Assembly (NCBI GenBank): GCA_030644725.1 | Contig: CP130629.1 | Coordinates: 737,572 to 801,571, forward strand | Source of the DNA: Candidatus Electrothrix communis | Lineage (GTDB): Bacteria > Desulfobacterota > Desulfobulbia > Desulfobulbales > Desulfobulbaceae | Reading direction: 5' to 3' | Length of the DNA stretch: 64,000 bases | In this document: positions 54,530 through 63,445 of the stretch, one piece after another | Layout: each line of letters begins with the position of its first letter | Numbering within the stretch: position 1 is the first letter of the stretch | Notes under the pieces: model-generated | Database searches by the model: none | What the model saw: the letters and a program-made list of their open reading frames with translations, nothing else | What the model was told of the DNA's origin: nothing | Program-made: the position numbers and the translations under genes

Positions 54530-54940
54530 ATGAGCTATTATTATCTGATCAAGTCGATGACAGAGGATGGATTCGGGGAGTTACGCTTTGTTGATAACGG
54601 GCAGGAATCACGAATTTCTCGGGTAAAGAAGTCTGATATTGAGGCGATAGAGTGTCTTCTTGATGTTCGCCCTGGTACATTGAGCAATAATGCGTATTTT
54701 TTTGAGTCTGATGCGTGCAAATGCCAATGTCAAAAAACAATAACAATGTACGACTTTGTTTTTACCTCATTGGTGGATTCCGCCTATTCGAAATCGCTTG
54801 TTCTGCGTACCTTGCTCAGTACAAATTTTGTTGCTCGGAAAGCTCCACAAAAGATTCGCTGTTCTTCCTGCGGAAGAAGCGGTATGTATATGAGTAAATG
54901 TAAAATGTCTTATTATGGCTATTACGATACTGCCGCATAA
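54530..54940 (+). CDS. hypothetical protein with CxC and CxxC pairs
   Basis: 136 residues. It begins SYYYLIKSMTEDGFGEL and carries CKCQC near 63 and CSSCGRSG near 110, which could bind a metal or form disulfides. No signal peptide or known fold. It is transcribed toward the FGE operon, whose last gene ends 47 bases beyond. The ribosome site is weak. Confidence 0.5.
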   Translation: MSYYYLIKSMTEDGFGELRFVDNGQESRISRVKKSDIEAIECLLDVRPGTLSNNAYFFESDACKCQCQKTITMYDFVFTSLVDSAYSKSLVLRTLLSTNFVARKAPQKIRCSSCGRSGMYMSKCKMSYYGYYDTAA

Positions 54941-54986
54941 TTTTCCTTCCTCTTCTTGCCGGAAGTGTGGGGTAACAAGCTGCACG

Positions 54987-55883
54987 CTATCCTGTTATTG
55001 CTACTCTCATCCCGACACTTCCAAAACAATAATTCGGTGGGTAACGGTCGCGGCAGGCTGATCGAACAAAGCAGGCGTCATTCGCCCAGGATCCACCGCG
55101 TACTGAGCGGTATCGGCCTTTCTTCGGTCCTTGCGGATCAACTCTAGATTGTGATTCCCGTGACTCCAAATCGGGTTGCCAATAATCCTGACACCATTCC
55201 CAGACATTTCCGTGCATTTCGTATAATCCCCAGTTGTTACATGGGAGATTTTTTACAGCAACGGTTCTTTTGCGATACATTTTTTCATCCTCGGCAGGAC
55301 GGTAGGGGTATTTTCCGTTATAGTTGACCAGCTCTGGGGAAATATCAGAGCCCAGGGAAAAGGGAGAAGTCGTCCCGGCCCGACAGGCATATTCCCATTC
55401 CGCCTCCGAGGGCAGTCGGGCATGAAGACCTGGTATGCGTCGATTAAGGCACTGAATGAAGATTTGGGCATCGTGCCAGCTTATCCGTTCAACCGGATGC
55501 CGGTCACCCACGAAGCCGCTCGGAGAAATTCCCATCACGGCGTACCACATTTGTTGAGTAACCGCAGTATCAGCCAGCCAGAACCCTTGAGAAAGGGTAA
55601 CCTTATGTTGCGTTTCCCGACCCAACCAAGGACGCTGTCCGTTTTCATCCTTGGCTGCGCCCATGAGAAAGGTTCCCGGCCTGATCCAACGGAGGATCTG
55701 ACGGATGTGTTGCAGGGCAAAACTCATCCACAGACCGTATTTGTCCTCTCCCCAATCCACAGCCCAAGGGGCAGGAAATTGAGGCGGTGAAAGATGATTA
55801 CGGTATAACATCCCCTTGCTTTCCTTGCCTGGCATTGGGGTTTCACCTGTGAATTTTTTTTTTGCCTCTTTTAATCGTTTCAT
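54987..55883 (-). CDS. FGE/SUMF1-domain protein, catalytically degenerate
   Basis: 298 residues. From about residue 65 it has the FGE-sulfatase fold: GTFLMGAAKDENGQRPWLGRE, LSQGFWLADTAVTQQMW, HPVERISWHDAQIF, RLPSEAEWEYACRAGTTSPF, GLYEMHGNVWEWCQD and RGGSW. In true formylglycine-generating enzymes two cysteines follow RGGS at fixed places; here those places are N and V (RGGSWANDACFVRSACRDR), so sulfatase activation is unlikely. It is the third gene of an operon with a larger FGE protein (14 bases upstream) and a MoxR ATPase. Confidence 0.88.
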   Translation of the reverse strand: MKRLKEAKKKFTGETPMPGKESKGMLYRNHLSPPQFPAPWAVDWGEDKYGLWMSFALQHIRQILRWIRPGTFLMGAAKDENGQRPWLGRETQHKVTLSQGFWLADTAVTQQMWYAVMGISPSGFVGDRHPVERISWHDAQIFIQCLNRRIPGLHARLPSEAEWEYACRAGTTSPFSLGSDISPELVNYNGKYPYRPAEDEKMYRKRTVAVKNLPCNNWGLYEMHGNVWEWCQDYWQPDLESRESQSRVDPQGPKKGRYRSVRGGSWANDACFVRSACRDRYPPNYCFGSVGMRVAITG

Positions 55884-55897
55884 TGTTTCAAGCGCAT

Positions 55898-58489
55898 CTA
55901 TTTTCGGAAGAGTGATTGCGACGCGCCCCGGAGCCGGTTCAGTATGTTCCGAAGACGGTTGGCAGAGCTGATATGGCTGGTACTGATTCCTGCTTTTTTC
56001 TCTTGGAGAGCAGGTCCCGGCACTCTAGCCGCTTCTTCTGCCGGGGTCAGAGCAATGCGGAAACCAATACGAGAATTACGAAAATGAGGAGCAAACTTGC
56101 CTCGAACAGCTGAACGCACCCCGCGACCACCCAGAAACCAAGAACCTCCACGGACCACTTGAAATTCTCCGTTTCCCGGGCCCTGCGGATTAATCCGGGG
56201 CTCCTCAGAAAAAAGATTTTCCTGCCAGTGATCCTGGCACCATTCCCAGATATTACCGTGCATTTCGTGTAATCCCCAGTCATTACAGGGTAATGACTTG
56301 ACAGCGACTGTTTGTTGTCTGTTTTCTCCCATGAGCCCAGTGTGGTAAGGATATTGGCCATTATAGTTTACTTGATCAGGGGTAATGCGGGCACCAAAGG
56401 AAAAAGGCGTTGCACTGCCAGCCCGGCAACAGTATTCCCACTCCGCCTCTGTGAGCAAACGGGCCTTGACTCCGGGAACCAGTTCATTCAGACGCTCAAG
56501 AAAGAGAAGGGCATCATGATAGCTCACCTGTTCAACCGGATGATCAGTACCTTTGAAACGACTGGGATTATCGCCGATAACGGCCTGCCATAGCCCCTGA
56601 GTTACTGCGGTGTCAGCAACCCAAAATCCTTTTGTCAGAATAACCTCATGTAATGCTTCCTTGCCCCAGCTCTCCCGTTGCGGTTCATCATCAGGTGAAC
56701 CCATCATGAACCAGCCAGGGATGATGCGCCGAAATCGTTGTACCGTCGTATCCTTGATTTGAAGATCAACAAAGAGGCCGTACTGATCTGTTTGCAGATC
56801 TCCGCTGCCGGACCATTTTCCGGGCCCTTGGCTCATGCTGTTTTCCCAGGTTAAACGGTATGATTTGCCGAGCCAGGAGGCATCGACAAAAAGCCCCTTC
56901 TTGTTGCGCCCCATGGTTTGCGCCCAGGAAGGGCGGAAACAGCTTCCGAAAACAAGCTGTTCCGCCGGGGTTTGCACAAAGAATGCTTCCGCCTGACTTC
57001 TACAGTCATGCAGTAACTCTCCGGGGCGGAGAGGCAGAGTAGCTGTATACCCTTCCTTATGCAGCAAGAGACAGTCGACTGAAAGTTCAAGTTCGACAAG
57101 CACGCTTCCCGGTAACCGGGACAAGGCTGCTTCGGCGCTTGGGTAAAGAAAGAGCTGTTCCCCTTGTTGCAGCACCTGATAGCTGATCGGTGACACCTCC
57201 TTCCGTACTGTCTGGATAACCGCTTCTGGATCGTATCCCGAAGGGAGAAGAGTACCGGTCCGCAGGGCGTTTCGATGCACAATACCGTAGAGAAAGGAGC
57301 GTGCCGCGAATTGCTTTTTGAGTTCTTTGGGCAGCATTTCCACGAGATCAAGGAGTTGTCCAGCCTGTTTTGTGAGGCGATTATCCTCCTGACCCTCAAA
57401 CCAGGTGCGGACAAACCGCATCATGAACGCCTCCAGCCACACGGCAATCTGCTTCTGCATATGAGCAGAATGAAGAAGAGGGAGGACAGGAAGCAATTCT
57501 AAAGCAAAAAGAAGCGGTGCTCTCGTTGCATCGCGTTGGCGCAGTAAGCCCAGTATCTCAGCCTGGAGTGGTGAACTTTCATGAGCAAAAACATAACTAT
57601 ATGTCATTTTTTTTTCAGGCCGGAGCGCAAGATACATTCTGCTGTCCCGCTCTATATCCGGGTGAGATTGAAGCGCTGCTTCTGTTGCAATATCAGGGAT
57701 GGAAGAGGGGAGGAGGCGGACAATCTCCTGCAAAAGGGCAGGCTCAACATACGCGGTTATTGAAAGAAGACCGAGTAGGCGACGTAAACGAAGATGAGCC
57801 CGGAGATGAGATTGGAGGGTTTTTCTTTCCCCAGTCTTTTTTTTGGCGGCGGCTTTCCTTTTTTGATTGATCCTCTTTTGGGGAAAAGAAGCCCACTCGG
57901 AACATGAGTCAACCAGATGTTCCATGTCGGATTCAAGGACAGGTAGCCCCTGGCTCCGGTCCTGGTCTTTTTTTTGATCTGGAGGTGCAGCACAGGAAAA
58001 GAGAGAGGCCTGTTCTTTTCGATAATAAGGCCGGGAGTCGTCTGCATCGTTTGATTCGTCAGCTTTGCTTGGACAGGGAATGAACTCTGGTACCGAAAGC
58101 TCCTCAATGCTCAGGGGGCTGACTTTATGCAGCACGCCGGGCAGAATACTTCTCTTTCCCCCTGGGGACACTGACTCTGGCGGGGCCGTAAAACGATGGA
58201 GTGTTTTTTTGAGCGGTTTTCTTTCCGAAAGATACCAGAAGGCTTCCAACGGCAGATTCCGGCTGATTTCTTTTGCATCAGCCAGCCGTAAAACAGATGT
58301 CAGGGCCCGATCCGACCGTGCATGAGACGCTATACTTGATCGAGTAATCTTTTTTTGTTCAGCCTGTGGTATCCCTTGTGCAGGAAGATAACCAAGCAAT
58401 TTTGCCGCAGCTTCAGCAGAAGCTGTTCGCGAAACCGCAAGCAGCCGGAGGAGATCAGCTCTGCTGACTTGTGTCTTTAACCTCTTCAT
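55898..58489 (-). CDS. large protein with C-terminal FGE/SUMF1 domain
   Basis: 863 residues. The N-terminal 100 are helical (RADLLRLLAVSRTASAEAAA); 100-235 are polar and low-complexity with a basic stretch (KRKAAAKKKTGERKT); 235-420 are helical and leucine-rich; 430-600 look beta-rich; 600-820 is an FGE domain (IIPGWFMMGSPDDEP, TKGFWVADTAVTQGLW, LLTEAEWEYCCRAG, GLHEMHGNIWEWCQD, RGGSWFLGG). The FGE catalytic cysteines are absent. It follows the MoxR gene by 18 bases. By context it is the middle part of a MoxR-dependent system, perhaps the analogue of the VMAP adaptor; that assignment is inference. Confidence 0.8.
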   Translation of the reverse strand: MKRLKTQVSRADLLRLLAVSRTASAEAAAKLLGYLPAQGIPQAEQKKITRSSIASHARSDRALTSVLRLADAKEISRNLPLEAFWYLSERKPLKKTLHRFTAPPESVSPGGKRSILPGVLHKVSPLSIEELSVPEFIPCPSKADESNDADDSRPYYRKEQASLFSCAAPPDQKKDQDRSQGLPVLESDMEHLVDSCSEWASFPQKRINQKRKAAAKKKTGERKTLQSHLRAHLRLRRLLGLLSITAYVEPALLQEIVRLLPSSIPDIATEAALQSHPDIERDSRMYLALRPEKKMTYSYVFAHESSPLQAEILGLLRQRDATRAPLLFALELLPVLPLLHSAHMQKQIAVWLEAFMMRFVRTWFEGQEDNRLTKQAGQLLDLVEMLPKELKKQFAARSFLYGIVHRNALRTGTLLPSGYDPEAVIQTVRKEVSPISYQVLQQGEQLFLYPSAEAALSRLPGSVLVELELSVDCLLLHKEGYTATLPLRPGELLHDCRSQAEAFFVQTPAEQLVFGSCFRPSWAQTMGRNKKGLFVDASWLGKSYRLTWENSMSQGPGKWSGSGDLQTDQYGLFVDLQIKDTTVQRFRRIIPGWFMMGSPDDEPQRESWGKEALHEVILTKGFWVADTAVTQGLWQAVIGDNPSRFKGTDHPVEQVSYHDALLFLERLNELVPGVKARLLTEAEWEYCCRAGSATPFSFGARITPDQVNYNGQYPYHTGLMGENRQQTVAVKSLPCNDWGLHEMHGNIWEWCQDHWQENLFSEEPRINPQGPGNGEFQVVRGGSWFLGGRGVRSAVRGKFAPHFRNSRIGFRIALTPAEEAARVPGPALQEKKAGISTSHISSANRLRNILNRLRGASQSLFRK

Positions 58490-58507
58490 GGGGTAAGCTG
58501 TCGAGAA

Positions 58508-59818
58508 TCATTCACCGGCAGACTTCGCAAGTGCATAGCGACTGATTTTTTTCAAGAGGGCCAGTTGATATTGTTCCAAGGCTTCTCCAGAACATTTTGG
58601 AGTGGGCATGCCTTGCAAGGCCTTGAGGAGATCGAGAAATTCAGCCTGCCCCGGTTTTGCTCCGCCAAAGCGCTGGGCTGCCCGACGATCTTTAAGGAGC
58701 AACTGGGCTGCCTTTATCTTCACTCTATCTGAAAAGACACCTTGGAAATGTATTTCCGCCCGTTGTATCAACCAAAGGATAAGGGTCTTTTCCTGAGAAA
58801 ATTCCTCAGCGGTGGAAGGCAACGATGCGTTTTCCATCTGCTGTTGCCACCAAGTACGGAGATATTCCTTGTCATCAAAATGGAGATTAAGAACCAGGCA
58901 GCGTCGGACAAAGGCGGCAGGCAGCTCTTCTTCCTCGTTGGTTGTGATAATCACCAGCGGTTTCTTGATCGCGGACCCCATGCCGACAGACTCGTCAAGC
59001 ATCGGTACATGAAAGCCACCGTTACCCAACACTTCAAGAAGGGTATTAGGCAGGGACGGGTCAGCCTTGTCAATTTCATCAATCAACAGGACAAAACCGC
59101 GTTTCGCAGTCTCAAATTCCTCGGCTTCCTCATAAAGAAAGCCTGGTTTATAAAAGGGGTAGCGACATGTCTTGTACTGCCTATAAGCAGATACGCAATC
59201 AAAAACCCACCACAGGACCCCGGGACTGATAAAGTTCCCTGGGCGTAGACCGTAATCCTTATTTTTTATTTCAGGAATCTCAATTCGACCGATTGTTTGA
59301 GGAACGGTACTGCGGCTGAGCTGGTAAATATCCTTGTTTCTTTGCCGGGACGATTTCTTTTTTCTATGACGAGCTATTTTCTTTTTACTCAGCGAATTGG
59401 ACTGCTGGGTGGAAGTGGCCTCCGTTGCAAAATTCTGCATTTCATGCCCGTCACGACGGATAATTCTTCGCTGATACCTCAGGGCTGATTCCGCAGCCTG
59501 GCTCTGGGCCTCACTAAGGCGAGCCACCGGATCATATTTCCAAAGAAGGTCTCGCCCCTCAGAGGCGACAGTGATGCTTTCAGCGATAAAATAACGATCC
59601 AGCTCCTGCGCAGCAGCTTGAGCTAACTGGCTTTTGCCGCTGCCGGGTTCTCCACGCACCAAGAGAGGCCGCCCCGTAGCCAAAGCCATTTCTATGGCAA
59701 AGGCTGACTCTTCATCAAAGATATGAAAACTCTCATCCCAGGATTGACATCGTTCAAGTTTTATACGTTGCCCAACCCTGATGTTTTGAGGGCGAGGCTC
59801 ATCGCTGCTCATATTCAA
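58508..59818 (-). CDS. MoxR-family AAA+ ATPase
   Basis: 436 residues. Walker A (RGEPGSGKSQLAQAAA) is near 56-71 and Walker B (FVLLIDEIDKADPSL) near 245, with sensor 1 in VIITTNEEEELP and an arginine finger region in FVRRCLVLNL. Between them is a long basic insert (SLSKKKIARHRKKKSSRQRN, about 145-170) not usual in MoxR. MoxR ATPases remodel or load partner proteins. It is the first gene of the MoxR-FGE-FGE operon. Confidence 0.9.
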   Translation of the reverse strand: MNMSSDEPRPQNIRVGQRIKLERCQSWDESFHIFDEESAFAIEMALATGRPLLVRGEPGSGKSQLAQAAAQELDRYFIAESITVASEGRDLLWKYDPVARLSEAQSQAAESALRYQRRIIRRDGHEMQNFATEATSTQQSNSLSKKKIARHRKKKSSRQRNKDIYQLSRSTVPQTIGRIEIPEIKNKDYGLRPGNFISPGVLWWVFDCVSAYRQYKTCRYPFYKPGFLYEEAEEFETAKRGFVLLIDEIDKADPSLPNTLLEVLGNGGFHVPMLDESVGMGSAIKKPLVIITTNEEEELPAAFVRRCLVLNLHFDDKEYLRTWWQQQMENASLPSTAEEFSQEKTLILWLIQRAEIHFQGVFSDRVKIKAAQLLLKDRRAAQRFGGAKPGQAEFLDLLKALQGMPTPKCSGEALEQYQLALLKKISRYALAKSAGE

Positions 59819-60229
59819 CGCACCTTGTTTCTCATTTACGCCCCTGCTCTTCTTTATAGGGATTAATGTGTCTATAATAAATGAACCTGTAAGGTTCCTG
59901 TTCCACGTTGTAAAAAACCGAAAGAGAAGCTATTTATCCAGCATCCCAGAAGTTAGTTTTTAAAAAATTGTATAATAAATTTGAACGGATGTCCAAAGGT
60001 ATTTTTGAGAAAATTGCTCAAGGAAGAGACGGATTGACCGCAATCAGCAGGGGAGGGGGCATGCGCATCTTTTTGCCGGGAGATCGACTGCTCAACTACT
60101 GGGTCCAGTCTGTTTAGAGAAGTGGGTGAAGGCCGTTTAGCCAACTGAGGAGTGAAGCACTACTTCACAGACCGACTACCGGAAACAGGTTGTCCCGCTC
60201 CGGCAAATCGATCTGAAAAGGCTAAAAAA
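59819..60229. other. intergenic region upstream of the MoxR operon
   Basis: 411 bases with no supported gene. On the minus strand TTATTATAG near 59874-59882 could serve as a -10 region of the MoxR operon. A small hairpin GTGAAG/CTTCAC lies near 60152-60168. No clear terminator for thiC is seen. Confidence 0.35.
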
Positions 60230-61510
60230 TTACAGCAATCCTTCCACCCGCTTCACGGCGCAGAAATCACCGCACATGGTGCAGACATCCCCATCCTTGG
60301 GTTTGGATGAATCACGATAGGCCCGTGCCTTTTCCGGGTCAAGAGCCAGCTTGAATTGACCTTCCCAGTCTAGGTTACCTCGTGCCGTGCTCATGGCATG
60401 ATCGCGATCAATGGCTCCGGGAATGCCTTTGGCCAGATCCCCTGCATGGGCCGCAATCTTGGAGGCGATGATCCCTTCCTTCACATCATCAGCAGAGGGC
60501 AGGCGCAGATGCTCTGCCGGGGTGACATAGCAGAGAAAATCAGCCCCGTGCATGGCAGCCAAGGCCCCGCCGATAGCTGAGGTGATATGGTCATAGCCCG
60601 GTGCGATATCGGTAACCAGCGGTCCGAGCACGTAAAAAGGTGCATTATGGCAGAGCTTTTTCTGGAGCTGCATATTCATCTCCACCTCGTGCAGAGGCAC
60701 ATGACCGGGACCCTCAATCATTACCTGCACCTTGCGTTCCCAGGCCCGCTTGGTCAGCTCGCCTAGGGTAATCAGCTCTTCAATCTGGGGTGCATCTGTA
60801 GAATCCTTGATAGCACCTGGGCGCAGGCCGTCGCCAAGGCTGATACAGACATCATGTTTCTCGCAGATATCCAGCAGGCGATCGAAATGCTCGTAAAAGG
60901 GGTTTTCCTTCCCGGTCTTTTTGATCCACTCAAAGAGGATAGCGCCACCCCGGCTGACAATCCCGCAGAGACGGGGATTGGTTGTGATGCTCTGTACGCA
61001 TTTCTTGGTCAAGCCGGCATGGATAGTAATGAAATCAATGCCGTTTTCCGCATGAATCTCCACAGTCCTGAACCAGTCATCTAAGGTCAGCTCCTCAGTG
61101 GGCTTTCCGGTCCTGGTTAGGGTATCGTAGATGGGAACCGTCCCTATCATTACCGGAACTTCCGCCACCAGCCGTTTTCTGAAGCCCTCAGTATCACCGG
61201 AAACACTGAGGTCCATAATTGCATCAGCCTTGAATTTCAAGGAAAGCTCGGCCTTGTTCATCTCGCCGTCAAAGGAGCAGACATCCTTGGAAACGCCCAG
61301 GTTGGCATTGATCTTGGTCGTCAGTCCTTCGCCGACTCCACCAGCCCGCAGGTTTGTATGGTTGCGATTGGCCGGGATAACAATACGGCCTTGAGACATT
61401 TTTTCCATAAGATCCTGCTTGGAAATAGACTCGTTTTGCAGCACTTCTTCCATCTGCGGGGTAAGAATGCCCTTGCAGGCCGCATCCATCTGGGTGGTAT
61501 ACTCTCTCAT
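60230..61510 (-). CDS. thiC: phosphomethylpyrimidine synthase ThiC
   Basis: 426 residues, the size of the short ThiC form. NRNHTNLRAGGVGEGLTTKINANLG, DAIMDLSVSGD, GDGLRPGAIKDSTD, MIEGPGHVPLHEVE and the C-terminal radical SAM cluster CTMCGDFCAV (C-x2-C-x4-C) are all present. It converts AIR to HMP phosphate in thiamine synthesis. Its start overlaps the thiE stop by four bases. Confidence 0.97.
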   Translation of the reverse strand: MREYTTQMDAACKGILTPQMEEVLQNESISKQDLMEKMSQGRIVIPANRNHTNLRAGGVGEGLTTKINANLGVSKDVCSFDGEMNKAELSLKFKADAIMDLSVSGDTEGFRKRLVAEVPVMIGTVPIYDTLTRTGKPTEELTLDDWFRTVEIHAENGIDFITIHAGLTKKCVQSITTNPRLCGIVSRGGAILFEWIKKTGKENPFYEHFDRLLDICEKHDVCISLGDGLRPGAIKDSTDAPQIEELITLGELTKRAWERKVQVMIEGPGHVPLHEVEMNMQLQKKLCHNAPFYVLGPLVTDIAPGYDHITSAIGGALAAMHGADFLCYVTPAEHLRLPSADDVKEGIIASKIAAHAGDLAKGIPGAIDRDHAMSTARGNLDWEGQFKLALDPEKARAYRDSSKPKDGDVCTMCGDFCAVKRVEGLL

Positions 61511-62553
61511 CTCTTTTCTCCTGAGTTAAAAATTTCCTGAATTTCTTTGATCCGTTGCCCGATATCTTCAGCTCCGATAATCTCGGTAACCAAGCAAACG
61601 GTTTTTGCCCCGCGTTGTAACACCTGGGGCAGGTTCTCTCGTTTAATTCCGCCGATAGCCACAAAGGGGATATTATGGTGTTTGACCACATACTCCAGAT
61701 ACTCCAGCCCCACAGCATCACAGACATCTTCCTTGGTCTGGGTGGTGAAGATAGGGCCGACGCCGAGGTAGTCTGCTCCATCCTCAATGGCCTGCCGGGC
61801 CTGCTCCGGGGAATGGGTGGAACAGCCGATGAGCATATCTGGTGCAATTTTACGCAGGGCCTTGACCGGCAGATCATCCTGACCTTGATGAATTCCGTCT
61901 GCTTCGACCATCAGGGCGATATCAGCATAGTCGTTAATAATGAAGGGCACGTCGGCATCGCGCGTAATTGTGCGGATGGCACGGCATTCCTCATAAATCG
62001 CCCGGATACTCTTATACTTTACTTTTTCTCGATACTGGAGCACGGATATCCCGGCCTCCACCATTTGGCGAGCCACCTCCACATTGCTCCTGCCCCGAGA
62101 AAATTTTTCACCCAGGATCCCGTAAATACCCTCAGGCAGTTGACGACTGAAAAGCGACATCAACTCGGCCTCAAGCTCGTACACGGAAAAGCGCAACTCT
62201 TCCACAGTTTTGCCTGCACTGTACTCACCCTTGGTCTTAAGGACTTCTTCTATGGTCCTGCTGGCCTCCTGCACTCGTTTGAAGTTGGACAGCACAGTGT
62301 CCCGGAGCCCGTTCCGCTGATCTGAGCCAGTATTCTGCTGCGAGGTTATTTGGCCCACATCGGCGGCTGAGTCCCTTGCAGACAGCAAGGTGTGCTCCCG
62401 GCCTTTGAACAGGTCCCGCACCCTGTGGCGCAGGCTGCGGATAGCTGAGGAAAGCTTTTGGTTATCAAGGCTGAAGCGGGCAATATCCTCTAAAACCCGT
62501 AATCCTTCGGCAGAACGGTTAATATTTGCATCAAGCAATCTGTTTTGATTCAT
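61507..62553 (-). CDS. thiE: ThiD2-ThiE fusion: thiamine-phosphate synthase
   Basis: 348 residues. The N-terminal 130 residues (LLDANINRSAEGLRVLEDIARF, TVLSNFKRVQEASRTIEEVLK) are a ThiD2 domain, known to phosphorylate HMP phosphate. The C-terminal part is a ThiE TIM barrel (ISVLQYREKVK, PFIINDYADIALMVEADGIHQGQDDLP, DYLGVGPIFTTQTKEDV, VAIGGIKRENL). Together with ThiC it covers HMP synthesis, phosphorylation and coupling. No TPP riboswitch is visible in the short leader. Confidence 0.92.
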   Translation of the reverse strand: MNQNRLLDANINRSAEGLRVLEDIARFSLDNQKLSSAIRSLRHRVRDLFKGREHTLLSARDSAADVGQITSQQNTGSDQRNGLRDTVLSNFKRVQEASRTIEEVLKTKGEYSAGKTVEELRFSVYELEAELMSLFSRQLPEGIYGILGEKFSRGRSNVEVARQMVEAGISVLQYREKVKYKSIRAIYEECRAIRTITRDADVPFIINDYADIALMVEADGIHQGQDDLPVKALRKIAPDMLIGCSTHSPEQARQAIEDGADYLGVGPIFTTQTKEDVCDAVGLEYLEYVVKHHNIPFVAIGGIKRENLPQVLQRGAKTVCLVTEIIGAEDIGQRIKEIQEIFNSGEKR

Positions 62554-62597
62554 GGCTTTTGTCTAATCGTGACGGCTAGCATTATTAATATTCCCGG

Positions 62598-62921
62598 TTA
62601 GGTTCGAGAGGTCAGGCAATTCCAGCATTCAGTAAACTGCTCTTCAGACTTTTCGCCGCAGACTTTGCATACCCAGTTCGCGGCACTGGTACTTTTTCTC
62701 CTGTTTGCCTCTTCATATTCAGCGATTATCGCTCTTGCTGCATCAAACTTGGACGCATCATGTATCCAGAGAGTTGGCGCTGTCTCAGCTGTCATGGGCA
62801 GCTCGCCTCGTAAAGAGGATAGATTTTCGTTCGTCAGCTCACAGGCGATCTCTTGCGATTCCAGTAGGCCTTTCACAAGATAGGCCTCTGTAATATGCTG
62901 AGCTATATATATTTTGACCAT
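62598..62921 (-). CDS. DUF2007 protein with C-terminal zinc ribbon
   Basis: 107 residues. YIAQHITEAYLVKGLLESQEI is the DUF2007 (putative signal-transducing) fold, and CKVCG...CWNC is a zinc ribbon. The GTG or ATG start at 62921 overlaps the cupin gene end. Role unknown. Confidence 0.82.
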   Translation of the reverse strand: MVKIYIAQHITEAYLVKGLLESQEIACELTNENLSSLRGELPMTAETAPTLWIHDASKFDAARAIIAEYEEANRRKSTSAANWVCKVCGEKSEEQFTECWNCLTSRT

Positions 62922-63418
62922 TGTTCCTGCCTCTCCGGTTTGATAAACTCGCTCAGTTGCGGTTTTATATCCGGGAAGAGCTGCTGAACCAACTTCTCGG
63001 TGGCGATTTCATTATCCGCATATTCAAAGCCGGGGGAAACGGCCTCGCTGATTAAAGCATAGTCGCCTTCACATATCTGTGAGGCTTTCCACCAGCCGCC
63101 CGGCACTAACAATTGCAGGGTCTCGCCGTGAGCGATATTCGGACCAAGGATTTTCTCGGAAAGTACGCCGTCCGGGGAAACGATGGTGTACTTGATGGCT
63201 GCGCCGAGGTGGTGGTAGTGAAGAATATCTGATTTATTCCTATGCAGGAATCCGCCGGGGCTGTCCTGCGTCAGCATGTAGTAGATAGATGTCAGCAGCA
63301 TTCTGCTGCCGTTTTCCGTGTTGCAGCGCAGGTCGGACTCGTAGGTTCTGCGGAAATAGCCGCCTTCGGTGGGATGCGGTTCAAGGCCGAGCAGTTTGAT
63401 TATTTTGTCTTTTTCCAT
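62903..63418 (-). CDS. cupin protein, DUF985 family
   Basis: 171 residues. LGLEPHPTEGGYFRRTYES, SIYYMLTQDSPGGFLHRNKSDILHYHHLG and GGWWKASQI, VSPGFEYAD are typical of DUF985 cupins, a single-domain double-stranded beta helix with histidine ligands. Substrate unknown. It overlaps the next gene by 19 bases. Confidence 0.9.
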   Translation of the reverse strand: MEKDKIIKLLGLEPHPTEGGYFRRTYESDLRCNTENGSRMLLTSIYYMLTQDSPGGFLHRNKSDILHYHHLGAAIKYTIVSPDGVLSEKILGPNIAHGETLQLLVPGGWWKASQICEGDYALISEAVSPGFEYADNEIATEKLVQQLFPDIKPQLSEFIKPERQEQWSKYI

Positions 63419-63445
63419 TGCAACCGTCCTGTTGCTCTCTCTGAA

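Noticed and set aside
59953-60144. 63-residue minus-strand ORF upstream of the MoxR operon
   Set aside because: No ribosome site or conserved features; likely chance.
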